Below, piece by piece: positions 46,349 through 57,100 of a stretch of DNA of 64,000 bases; the stretch's first letter is position 1; each line of letters begins with the position of its first letter. The DNA lies in the NCBI RefSeq assembly GCF_036195325.1, contig NZ_CP108101.1, positions 2,852,001 to 2,916,000 on the forward strand, given 5' to 3'. Under the pieces are notes generated by a model. That model saw only the letters and a list, made by a program, of their open reading frames with translations. It did not search any database and was not told the origin of the DNA. A program made the position numbers and the translations under genes. This DNA comes from Streptomyces sp. NBC_00234. Its GTDB lineage: Bacteria > Actinomycetota > Actinomycetes > Streptomycetales > Streptomycetaceae.

Positions 46349-46704
46349 GCCTCCTCGTCCATACGTATCTGCCCCGCGCGGACGGCGGTCACGACTTCCT
46401 CGACGACCCTCCGAACGGCCGCGACCTGGCCGGGTTCGAGAGCTGCCGGACCAAGCTGTGGGGTGCGGAGCCGGTCCGGGCGCTGGGAGCCCGGTTCTTC
46501 CCGCTGCTCGCGACCGGAAATCTGTACGTCGAGCCGGAGGACGTCCAGGACTTTCTCGCCGAGTGCGAACTGCTGCGCCCGCATGCTGCGGCGCTCGCGG
46601 CACATGGCGGTTACCACGCCGACTACGTCGCCGAGCGGCTGGCCAACATCACGGCGGCCGGGGTGAGGGCGCTCGGCGTGGGCGGCGGGGTCATCGTCTG
46701 GTAA
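46345..46704 (+). CDS. Hypothetical 119-aa protein coupled to the GNAT gene
   Basis: Starts in an ATGA overlap with the acetyltransferase, so it is probably made with it. Residues of note are VHTYLPRADGGHDFLDDPP, SCRTKLWGAEPVRALG and LYVEPEDVQDFLAECELL. It is acidic, small and soluble, without signal or membrane segment. Size, composition and its place beside a polymorphic toxin locus would suit an immunity protein, but the orientation is opposite to the toxin, so this is speculation. Confidence 0.6.
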   Translation: MSLLVHTYLPRADGGHDFLDDPPNGRDLAGFESCRTKLWGAEPVRALGARFFPLLATGNLYVEPEDVQDFLAECELLRPHAAALAAHGGYHADYVAERLANITAAGVRALGVGGGVIVW

Positions 46705-46727
46705 CCGGTCCGCGTCTGCGAGCAGCC

Positions 46728-46949
46728 TCAGCCCACGTCGGCACCGATCCTCCCGGCGACGAACCGGGCCACAGGAACCGCCTGGCGCACGCACAGAGTC
46801 GCCTGCCGGCGCGCCACCGTGGTCCTGGCCAGGTCCACGCCTTCCACGAGGCGGTCCGCGAGATAGCGGACCACCTCACGCTCTCCCCGTGTATTGAGGT
46901 CCGCGGGCACGGCGATCTGTATTGCGGCAGCGTATTCAGTACCAGCCAT
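46728..46949 (-). pseudogene. Truncated paralogue of the second immunity-like gene
   Basis: The 73-residue frame contains QIAVPADLNTRGEREVVRYL and VEGVDLARTTVARR, nearly identical to the C-terminal 63 residues of the protein at 47216-47659. The upstream two thirds are missing, and the sequence just before reads better in another frame (MTDTSAAVRIAVEALRTA from 47020). It is therefore a broken copy left by duplication or module exchange. Confidence 0.65.
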
Positions 46950-47404
46950 GTGCGGCGCGAGGGGAGCGCTGTACGCAACGCTTCGACCGCAATACGGACT
47001 GCCGCGGACGTGTCTGTCATGCCCGCCCCAAGGCCGTCAGCCTGATCAGTACCAGCCAGGTGTGCTCGTCAGGTTGCACGTACGCGGACTCGACCCGGTC
47101 GTCGTCCGCCGCCCGTCGTGATCCACTCCGTGGGCTGTCCTGTCGCTTCCAGTCGGTGGGGACGGCAACGGGCCCCGGGGCTGGTGATCCCTGGGGCCCG
47201 TCGTGTCGTGCTGGGTCAGCCCTCGTCGTGGACGTGCTCGGCCACGAATCGGGCCTTGGGCACCGCCTGGTCGACGGCGAGCGTCGCCTTGCGGCGCGCC
47301 ACCGTGGTCCTGGCCAGGTCCACGCCTTCCACGTGGCGGTCCGCGAGATAGCGGACCACCTCACGCTCTCCCCGTGTATTGAGGTCCGCGGGCACGGCGA
47401 TCTG
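46808..47404. repeat. 112-bp direct repeat (46808-46919 and 47293-47404)
   Basis: The two 112-base copies differ at one position and are 485 bp apart, in the same orientation. They encode the conserved C-terminal part of the intact gene and its relic. A further 13-base word, TCAGTACCAGCCA, occurs at 46936 and 47046, in frames that both read TWLVL on the minus strand. Near identity implies a recent event or gene conversion. Confidence 0.8.
46950..47215 (-). other. Gene fragments between the immunity copies
   Basis: On the minus strand one open frame ends at 47017 with DDDRVESAYVQPDEHTWLVL and overlaps (ATGA) a second frame starting at 47020 with MTDTSAAVRIAVEALRTALP. Neither is complete. They look like the tail and head of two small genes, now fused by deletions to the relic at 46728-46949. 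A GC hairpin around 47170-47200 may be a terminator. Confidence 0.35.
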
Positions 47405-47659
47405 CATCGCGATCAGGCGGTCACGCCGCGAGAGCGTGCCCGTGCGCGTTCCCTCGTAGTCGGGGGCGATGAGCGGGCCCGGTACGTGGAAGACCACGTC
47501 CACACCCGTTTCCTCATCGGTCGGCCGCCAGGGCGCCTCGTCGGCCAGCCGGGCGAGCAGTCCGACGCCGTCCGAGACCGGCCTGTTGCGGGCGGTGGGA
47601 CCGCCCACAACAGCACCGATGAACAGCGGCGCCCAACGCCCTTGCGCTGCAGGCTTCAC
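47216..47659 (-). CDS. Hypothetical protein coupled to the SUKH gene (second immunity-like gene)
   Basis: A 147-residue protein whose GTG at 47659 overlaps the stop of the SUKH gene in a GTGA junction. Visible segments are PWRPTDEETGVDVVFHVPGP, DYEGTRTGTLSRRDRLIAMQ and the repeated C-terminal QIAVPADLNTRGEREVV. It has no signal or membrane helix. It is third in the toxin transcript and present in a broken second copy downstream, the pattern of immunity genes retained after toxin exchange. A longer start (ATG 47698) would overlap the SUKH gene more. Confidence 0.6.
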   Translation of the reverse strand: MKPAAQGRWAPLFIGAVVGGPTARNRPVSDGVGLLARLADEAPWRPTDEETGVDVVFHVPGPLIAPDYEGTRTGTLSRRDRLIAMQIAVPADLNTRGEREVVRYLADRHVEGVDLARTTVARRKATLAVDQAVPKARFVAEHVHDEG

Positions 47660-48168
47660 AGCCGCAGTCGGCCCACGTGCCTCAGCACGTCCGCCCATGG
47701 GTCGTCGAGCCCGGACGCGGAGAGCCGCACGTACTCCGGGCCCGCCATCCACTGCAGGAAGAACGTCGTGAAGTCCTCCGCTGCCTTCTCGAACGCGGAC
47801 GACATCCACCATGCGACCCCGGTGTCCGGGAAGTACCAGACCGCGCCCGTCGACCGGTTGACGAAGAACGGCTCGTCGGAGACGACGCCGGGGCAGAACC
47901 ATTCCTTGCGGTCGAGGGTGACCGGGGCCCCCTCGACCGGGTCGGCGTGGAACTGCATACCGTCGACCGTGGCGGAACCGAAGACGGTGACGTCACCGCA
48001 GGTCGCGCCGTCCGCCGCCGTGAGGAACTCCCGGACCTGTCCCGGCAGTCCAGCCCCGATTCGCTCGGGGCCGGCTCCGGCAGGCAGCGAGTTCATCATG
48101 CGCCACTCCTCCTGGGTGGAGATCGCAGCGCGCAACTCCTCCACGACCCGCCGAAGCTCGCCATTCAC
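47656..48168 (-). CDS. SUKH (SMI1/KNR4)-like immunity protein
   Basis: A 170-residue cytosolic protein. The motif LPGQVREFLTAADGATCGDV, then FGSATV and later FFVNRSTGAVWYFPDTG and EDFTTFFLQWM, follow the SUKH pattern of L-P-x-x-x-x-F-L, a small polar turn, and an aromatic C-terminal helix. SUKH proteins neutralise nuclease toxins and typically lie directly after polymorphic toxin genes. The GTG at 48168 is 10 bases behind the RHS stop, so it should protect against that toxin. Confidence 0.72.
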   Translation of the reverse strand: MNGELRRVVEELRAAISTQEEWRMMNSLPAGAGPERIGAGLPGQVREFLTAADGATCGDVTVFGSATVDGMQFHADPVEGAPVTLDRKEWFCPGVVSDEPFFVNRSTGAVWYFPDTGVAWWMSSAFEKAAEDFTTFFLQWMAGPEYVRLSASGLDDPWADVLRHVGRLRL

Positions 48169-48178
48169 CGTGTCACAC

Positions 48179-51100
48179 CTACCATTCGACCTTGATCTTG
48201 ATCGGGGTGAAATCATCCAGGTTCTTGATCTGCGGCCAGATCTGCTGGGTGCCGATGTGCCAGTTGGTGAACCGGTCCAGCATCTTGAGGTTACTGGCCG
48301 CGTCGGCACCGCCGAGTTGCAGCTCATGGACGTGGTCGGGGTCCATCCGGTTGAGAATCCGGTCCTTGAGCTTGTCGGCGAAGGCCGGGTTCGTCGACCC
48401 GTACTGGTCGTAGACCCGCTTGATCAGGTCGCCCTTGTAGTTCTTGGTGATTTGGCTGTTGCGCTTAACCGGGTTGGGGGCCTTGAAGAGCTTCCCCTGG
48501 TCGCTCAGCTTCTGCAGGGCGGCCGCCTTCTTGGCGAACTCGACCTTCGACATCCCCTGCTCGTACTTGACCGTGACTTCGGTCGGTCCGCAGTTCGCGT
48601 TGTGTACGAGCAGACTCTGTCCGGCCACGGCCACGTAGTAGGTGTGGACGCCGTCGACGGTCAGATTGTGGACGCGTGCGGTGCGGTGCTGGTGATCGAC
48701 GGCGGTGACCTGTACCCAGGTGCCACTGGAGGTACGCAGCCACGCACCGGGTTCGAGGTCGACGGCCTCCACCCAACGGCCCGCGTCGGGCAGCCAGTAG
48801 GTGTGCGCCTCGGTGGACGTGATGTTGGCGGTCTTCCTCCCGTCCCGGCCGTCCACGTCGACGGTCAGCGTGACAAGGTCCTTTCCGCCCTTACTGCTGA
48901 GGGTGTCGGTCACCTCCCGGCTGCGGGTGTCACTGGACTCGACGTCGGTGGAGAGGACGTGGTCGCCCTCGCGCAGCTCCTCGATGGCCTTGGTGGAGCC
49001 GTCGGCCATCACCACCCGAGTGCCGGGAACGAAGCTGTTGGTGCACTTGGGGGCTTCGGGCTCCTTCTTAGGAGCGCCGGGCGTATCGCCGTCTGTCTTG
49101 CGGGCCGCACTGCTCGCGTCGGCCACGTCGTCGACCTTGTCCGCGCTCTTGCGAACGTCGTTGGCCGTGTCGGCCGCGTCGAGGCCCTTCTTGGCGTACT
49201 TACCGGCCTTGATCGCCGTGGCCCCGTAACCCACGAGCGGGATCGCCGAGGCCATGGACAGTGCGGCGTCGACGTAGTTGCCCTCGGCCGCATACCAGAT
49301 GCCATTGGCGACGTCCGCGACCTCGCCGACCACCGGGATCAGGCCGACGACATCGAGTGCGGCATGGCCGATGTCGGACAGCGACATGCCGAACAAATGC
49401 CCGTCGAGCTCCACGAAGCTGACCGGGTTGCCGCCTGCGAAGGCGTAGCGGTTACCGGTGAACGGGTCCGTGGCCAGCGACATGTCGGCGAGCGCCCCGC
49501 CGTAGGAGTCGCGGGTCGTGAAGCGGTTCAGACCCGGGTCGTAGTTGCGGAAGCCCATGTCGTACGTGCCGGAGCCCTTGTCCCAGCGGGACGAGTTGAA
49601 CCGGAAGGCGTTGTACGACTCCTTGCCGGGGTTGCCGGAATCCGGCTTGTCCGCGCCGGTGAACTGCGAGGCGTCGTCCTTGCCGTACGCGGTGTATCCG
49701 TACGTCGAACGGGTCTTGCCGTCCTCCTTGGTGATCGCCTCGATGTCACCGCGCGGGCTGGTCGTGTACTGCGAGTACTCCTTGCTGCCGTCGTCCTTGT
49801 GCTTGATCTGTGTGGCCTGCTGGCCGGACGGCAGGTACTGGTAGGACTTGTCGGCCTTGCCGTCCAGCTCCTCGCGCAGGACTTGGTTGTCCAGACCGAG
49901 GTAGGTGAACGCCGTGGTCTTGGACTCGGCGCCGGAGGTGACCTGGGAGACGGTCCGGTCGAACGGGTCGTAGGTGTAGGACGTGCTCACCGATGCCGCG
50001 CCGGAGCCCGCACGGGCCTTCACCTGGCGGTCGAAGCCGTCGTAGGTGTACTTCTGCGCGGTCTGGCCGCCGATGCTGACGGTGTCGAGCCGGCCGAGCG
50101 GGTCGTAGTTGTAGGTGGAGGAGACGCCTTCGGCGCTCGCGCTCAGCAGCCGGTTGCGGTCGTAGCGCTGGGTCGTGGTGGTGTCGTCGACCGTCTGCTC
50201 GATGACGTTGCTGTTGCGGTCGTAGGTGTAGGACTCGGTGGCCGGCGAGTCACCGGTCTTGTCGACCTTCGTGACCCGGTCCTGGGGGTCGTAGCCGAAG
50301 GTGTAGGTGTTGTTGATGTACGCCGCGTTGTCGTCGGCGTTCATCAGCTTCAGTACGTCCTTGGAGCGGTGCCCGTTGGACGAGTACTCCAGGTCGTGCT
50401 GGGAGACGACGGTCCCGCCCGAGGTCTTCTCGACTGACTGCTTGACCGAGCCGTCGAGGTAGTAGGACATGCCGAGCGTGTTGCCGTTGGGCCGGGTCTG
50501 CTTGAGCAGCTGCCCGCGGGCGGTGTACTCCAGCGTGGTGACCTGCTGGTTGCCCGCCGTCGCCGAGTCCGCGTTGGTGACCTTGGATACCAGTTCGCGT
50601 GCGTCGTACTCGATCTTCGACCAGGTCAGATCGTGGGTGGAGGTGACGGGGTTGCCGTTGGCGTCGTAGGTCAGCGCGGTGGTGTTCTTGACCGTTCCGC
50701 TCGCGACCTCCTCGACCTTGGAGATGCGGTTTCCGCCGTCGTACGCGATCTTGTACGTGTCGACCTCGGCACCGGAGGAGTTGTCCTTGACCTCCACCAT
50801 GGCACCGTTGGCGTCGTACTTGTAGGTGAAGTCCTTCTTCTCGGTGTCGGTCTCACCGGTGTTGGCGCGGACCAGCTTCACCGTGTCGGCGAGAACCGTT
50901 CCGTTGGCCTGGTCAGTGACGCTGACCTTCTGCGGTCCGTCCTCGACGAACGCGTAGCTGCCGAGCGAGACCCAGGTGCCGGTGTTCTGGGTCTGGTTGA
51001 CGGTCTTGGTGACTCTGCCGCCGCTGTAATCGATCGTGAACTTGGCGTCGCTCGCGGCCCCCGTCATCTTCGGGTGCCGTACGAGGACCTCGTAGGTGCC

Positions 51101-54100
51101 GTTCTGCGGGATGTTCAACTGCCACACGAACTGGTCCGCGCCAGAACCGGCAGGATGCGAGTAGGTGTCGTAGCCGTACTGCTGCTCGGCCTGGGTACGC
51201 GCCCAGTTGCCCTGAATCGCCGTGTTGTTGAAGTCCGAGCTGTCGACCAGTACCACCTGCTTGCCGACGGGCACCCCGTCGTCCGAGCGGGCCCGCTGAT
51301 TACCGGAGTCGAAGAAGTCCCAGGTCATGGTGCGCTGCTGGGACCCGCCGGCCGAGGTCATGGTGTTCTTCGTCTGCTGGCCCAGGTCGTTGTACTCATA
51401 GGACGTGGTGATGTCCCACGGGTCCTTCGCGGTCCGGGTCCAGCCGTTGTCGAAGTAGCTGTACTCGGTGATGTTGCGGACGCTCTGACCGTCCGACGGC
51501 GGGGCCGAGACGGAGCTCAGGTTGCCGACGGAGTCATAGAAGTAGAACGTTGAATCGGGTGTGTTGTAGCGGGTCACATCCTTGTCGAAGGGTGACCGCT
51601 CCTCCTTGACCCGGTTCAGTTCGTCGTAGACGGTCTCCGCCGTGAAGTCGGTCGCGTCGTCGGTGGTCTCGACCCCGCGCGGAGTGATGGTCTTCGTGCG
51701 GTTGCCCACCTGGTCGTACGCGTATTTGGTGGTGCGATAGGTGATGCCCCCTGAGCCGTCCTTGGCGAACGGCACCTTCGACTCGGCGAGCGCGCCGCGC
51801 TCGTCGTACACGGCGAGCGCCTCATTGCCCTCGGAGTCCGTCTTGCCGACGGTGAGTCCATCGAGGTCGTACGCGACGGAGGTGAAGTTGCCGATGGCAT
51901 CCGTGGTCTTCACGACCCGGTGGTTCAGGTCGTTGGTGAAGGAGGTGGTGTAGTCGTCGGGGTCGGCGCTGGCGTTCTTCTTCGGGTCCGACACCTTGAC
52001 GATGTTTCCGACGCTGTCGTACGCCGTGGTGACCTTGCCGCCGTCCGAATCCAGCATTTCGACCGGCTGGTACACCGCGTCGTATCTGGTCGTCGAGGTG
52101 TGATCCCCGACGGTCGGGGTCTCATTTCCCCGGGGGTCGGTGATCGTGACGACGTTGCCGACCTTGTCGTAGGTGGCGGTCGTCCTGCGAGCCGGAGCGG
52201 TTGCCTCGTCTCCGGGCATGGTCGAGTCGGTGAGCTGGTCGGCCTTGTCGTACACGGAGTCGGACAGGGAACCGTTCGGCGAAACCGTCCGTGTGATGTT
52301 GTCGTTCGCGTCGTAGACGGGCGCCGGTGTCGTGATGAAGTCCCCGGACGCCTGGTCCTTCGGCTCCTTCTTCTCCAGCGGGCGGGCGAAGGTGTCGTAG
52401 GCCTGTGTGACCACGGCACCCTTGGCGTTGGTGACCTTGGTGACGTTGCCGCGCTCGTCGTACACGAAGGTGGACAGGGCGTTCGTGGCGTCGGTGATCG
52501 TCGCCGGGAAGCCGATGGGCTGGAAGTCACTGTTGACGGTCGCGTGGCCGTTGGCATCGATCGACTTCGTCAGCTGGCCGTACGCGTCGTACTCGGACTT
52601 CGAGGTGTAGTCGTCCAGGGTCGCCGTCGCGAGGCCCTTGGGGTCGGTGACCGAGGTCACGTTGCCACGGAGGTCGTAGCCGAACCGCCACGTGCGGCCC
52701 TCGGGAGACCGCTTCTCGAAGAGATCGGCGATGTGGCCGTTCAGCCCGGTGGAGTAGGTGTAGGTACGAGCCGGGGTGCCGTTCTTGTTGGCCTCGGCGT
52801 CCTTCTGCTCCAGCGGGTAGCCGGTCTTCTGGTCGTAGACCCAGGTGGTGTAGGCCCCGTTGGCCTCCTCCAGCCGGGTGACGTTGTTGTCCGGGTCCCA
52901 GTTGAGCTTGCTCGTCTCCGACTTGGCATTGGTGATCTGGGTGGCGCGCCCGTAGCCGTCGAGGACCTGCGTCGTGACGTGGTTCTCCGCGTCCGTCACC
53001 TTGGTCTCGATCACCGAGCCCGCGGTGCCGTCCGTGTCGGTGTACACGAAGCCCGTGTTACCGCCGAGACGGTCGGTGATCTGCTGGGTGTACCAGTGGA
53101 ACTTCGGGTCCTCGCCCTCGTTCGGGTAGTAGTAGTCGAGCGAGGTGGCGTTGCCGCGCGGGTCGGTCGTCTTGACCAGCTTGACGTTCTTGTTGCCCTG
53201 CGTGGCGTCGTATTCGAAGAGGAACACCTTCGGCTGGGACGAGCCCGCGCCGTCGGTGAGCTTGGTGAGCAGTCCCTTGTCCGAGTACTCGAAGGTCAGC
53301 TTGCGCAGCGAGACGTCGGTCATCGACTTGAGGTGGTCGATGATCTTCGGGTTGCTGCTCTCCGCCTTGGAGTAGTAGTCCAGGGTGAGTGTCTGCCGGC
53401 CCGCCGGGTCGGTGATGTACCGGAGGAACTTGACCGGCTTGTTGTTGGACTTGCGCTCCTCGTAGGTGAACAGCTGGGTGTTGCCGTTCTTGTCCACCGT
53501 CGAGGTCACATAGCCGTCGCAGTCGAAGAAGAACCGCGTACGGTCCGGGCGGGTCAGCGACCACGCCTGCGGGTCACCGTCCTTGTCCGGTGTGCAGTCC
53601 ACTCCGGAACCCTGTTCCAGCAGGTAGTGCACGCCCGCGGGCGCCTTCCACGACCCGTCCTCCTGCTTGCGGAAGATGTGTGAGGTGCCGTCGCCGTCCG
53701 GCAGGGTCACCTCGGTCGGGTGCGGGTTGGGGTGGAAGTCGAGCGCCGCGCCCAGGCGCAGCGGCGAGGCGGCCTGCGCCGACCAGCCGTGGCCGAGGAC
53801 GGTGTCCGAGGTGTCGAGCGAGTTGTACGCGAAGCGCGCGAAGGTCGAGAGGCCTCGGCCCGGGTTGCTCAGCGCGTTGTACTGCCAGACCGTGTTGCCC
53901 GCGTACAGGTTGTTCATCAGCGTGCCACCGCCGCCGGTGTTCTTCCCGCTGTACGAGAAGAACTTCTCCATGCCCAGCTGGTCGGAGGTCGGGTCCTCCA
54001 CGCGCACGTTCTGCGCGAGCGGCGGGATGGACTCGGTGGCCGAGAGCCAGGTGCCCGTCGTGTTGTTGCGCAGGTCCCACTTGAGGACGTAGTCGAGGCG

Positions 54101-57100
54101 CTTGTTGCCGGAGTCCGAGTTGATCGGGGTCTTCAGCTGCGCCTTGACCGTGACGGTCTCACCGGGCAGGACGTTCTTCGGCAGCGCCGTCTGCAGCTGG
54201 TTGCCGCCGGTGGTGGCGTCCGTGCCGTCGGGCAGGGACCAGGTGTAGGAGAGGGCCTGGTCGGCCGACTTCCACTCCGTCGTGGTGGTGTTGGTGAGGG
54301 TGACGTCGATGCCGTACTGGTCGCCCGGGATCATCCGCGACGGGGTGTCGGGGGCGTAGTACGTCGAGTCCGTGGACTTGTCGATGTACGTGACGACGAG
54401 CTGGGGCCGCAGCTGCGGCTCCTCGGCCTCGGAGGACAGGAACACGGTGCGTTCCTGCGGCCCGCTCAGGGACTCGTCCTTGAGCCGGATCGCCACGCCC
54501 TTGTTGCTCGTGGGCTGGGAGACCCACTGCTGGGCCAGCGAGGTGAGCATCCAGCTCTGGCGCGCGGGGTCGTTGGTGACCTCGCCCACCGTGTCGGCGA
54601 CGGCCGTGCCCATGTCACCGCCCGGTGCCGTCCACGGAGTGGTGGCGGTGGCGTTGTTCCAGCTCGCGGTGGACTCGTCGAAGTCCTTGGTGAGTCCGCG
54701 CAGTTCGTAGACCGCACCGGCGGTACCGGTGGTGGTCAGCGTGCCCCACAGGTCGAGCTGCGCCTCCAGGACGCGAGCCCCGGCGGGGACCTCGCTCAGC
54801 GAGGGGAACTTCAGGAGCGCCCGCGTCTTGCCGTAGGTCGCGGAGTTGTTGCCGACCGTCATCCACGGGTGGTTGATTCCCGATTCGGATATCGCGTCGT
54901 GGCCGGTGGTGGGCTGGGCGCTGGCGAGCGTCGTGTCCGCCGCGTCGCCCTGGAGGACGACGGTCGTCCGGCCCGCGGTGGGCAGCTTGACGATCTCGGT
55001 GGGAGCCGGGATCACCTGCCCGTCCCGCGTCTTCACCGCGACCATGTAGTAGAAGACGTTCCCGAAGGTGTCCGCCGAGTCCGCCGGGGTCGGCGTGGCG
55101 GTGGAGTCCGTGAAGGACCTGCTGTTGGGCGCCACGGGCGCGAGCAGGGTCTGCGAGGACGGCGTGAAGGTCTGGAACACGCTGCGGTGTACCTGGTACT
55201 CCACGATGTCGTCGGCCGTCGAAACCGTGGACGGGTCGACGTACGCGGACCAGTTCAGCTCGGCGCCGGTGGAGTGGATGACCCTCGGTGCGTCGAGGGT
55301 GACTCCGGGGCGGCCCCAGGTCAGCACGAGGCGCGGGAAGTTGGCGCCCTCACCCTTGTACGCGAATTCGGCGGCCTCGTAGCGCGGTCCGCCCATGGGT
55401 CCGGTCGCGGACTCGTCGGCGGCCTTGACCACGAAGCCGTTGTTGGTGTTGGTGCCGTTGATCCAGGACTGCACGGTGTCGGTGACACCGAAGGAGTGCC
55501 AGGTGTTGACGACCCCCGCCCGCTTGGTGACGGTGCCGCCCTTGGTCAGCCGTACCGCGTCGGCGATGACCGAGGTGGAGGTGGAGGCCGGGCCGTCACC
55601 GAGGACGACCTTGCCCGCCGTGCCCGCCTTGAAGGGGTGGCTGCCGAGCGTCTTCCACACGCCGCCCGTACCGGCGGTCTGGTCGACGGTGTACGCCTTG
55701 GTGCCGCCGTCGTACGTCACGGTGTAGGGGACGTTGGTGGCACGGTCCGACGCCGGGATGCTGTGGACGTCGACCCGGTAGGTGCCGTCCGAGGGGATCT
55801 GCGGCTGCCAGGTGTACGTGTCCCCGGCGACCGTGTCCTTGTTGTACAGGTAGTCCTTGTTGACCGCGTACTGCGTGAACGCGGTGTTCCCGGACGCGGG
55901 CCAGGCACCCTTGGCCGCGGTGGCGCCGGTGTCTCCGTCGTCCACGACGACCGAGGTGCCGGAGAGCTCACCCGTGATGTCCTTGGCGCTGTTCCACGTG
56001 GCGGTGGTCTCGTCCCAGGCCGAGGTGGCGCGGTGCGCCTCCAGGGGGACGTCCGTGTCGGCCGTGCCGTGCGTCTGGTCGTAGTAGAGCTTCAGGTCGG
56101 CGGAGTCGAGCTTCACGCCGGCCGGGACGCCGGTCAGGGGGAACCGCACCAGGGCGCGGGAGGCCCCGCCGAGGCTCGTGGCACCGACGGACAGCCGCCA
56201 GTTGCCGTCGTAGTTCTCGGCCGGGTCGTCCGAGGAGATCATCACGTCCTGGGACTGGGTGGACGTCGGCGCGATCGAGATCGTCGGGTCGATCACCACC
56301 GGGTACTGCCGCTCGGGGGCGGCCAGCCACTTCGCGTCCGGGCGCAGGACGAGCTCGTACGAGCCCTTCGCGCCCGTGAGCTTCTGCTGGACGGCGTCAC
56401 TGGAGGACGTGCCGTACGCGGAACCGGCGTCCTTCTTCGCGTCCGTCATGAACGGCGCGGGGATGACCAGCTCGGGGCGCCCGGAGCCGCCGCTCTCGCT
56501 GTAGAGGGCGATGGAGCCGTTCTTGAGCTGGTTGGCCGTCAGCCCCTTGGTGTCGAGGGTGAAGGTGTACGCGGCGCTCCCGGCGGGCGGGGCGGCGAGG
56601 ACGATGTCCTCCTTCACCGAGCCGTGGCCGACGGTGTAGCGGAGGTCCGCTCCCGTACCCAGGGCGCCCGCGTAGGTGACGGCGTTGCCGGACACCTTCG
56701 GGGTGAGCTTCGACTCCGCCGGCTTCTTGAGACCGACGGTCACCCAGTGACCGGACTCGGTGGCGAAGCGGACGAGCCGGTCCGGGTCGGAGCCGAACGA
56801 AGTCCCGGCGACGTTGGTGGTGTTGGCGTGGCTGAAGCCGTCACGGCCGGTGGGGCGCACCGTCGTGTCGATGGCCTTCCAGTCCTTGCCCGACTCGTAG
56901 TGCGTCGGCGTGCCGGAGACCTCGGCCTGGACCCTGCCGTCGGAGAGCTTCCAGTAGCGCGCGCTGGGTGTGCGCCGGTCCTTGAGCTCGGCCGTCCGCT
57001 TCGGCTTGGGCGCCTCGCGCCCTTCGGGGAGACGTTGGTTGTCCGTCACCCCCTCGTCGGGGAGCTCGGGTGGCCGGGATCTCTCCCCGTCGCCACCGTC

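Noticed and set aside
49500..53500. Periodic repeats that might suggest a CRISPR array or tandem DNA repeat
   Set aside because: The periodicity is at protein level (YD repeats of the RHS shell); DNA units differ and there are no equal-length spacers.
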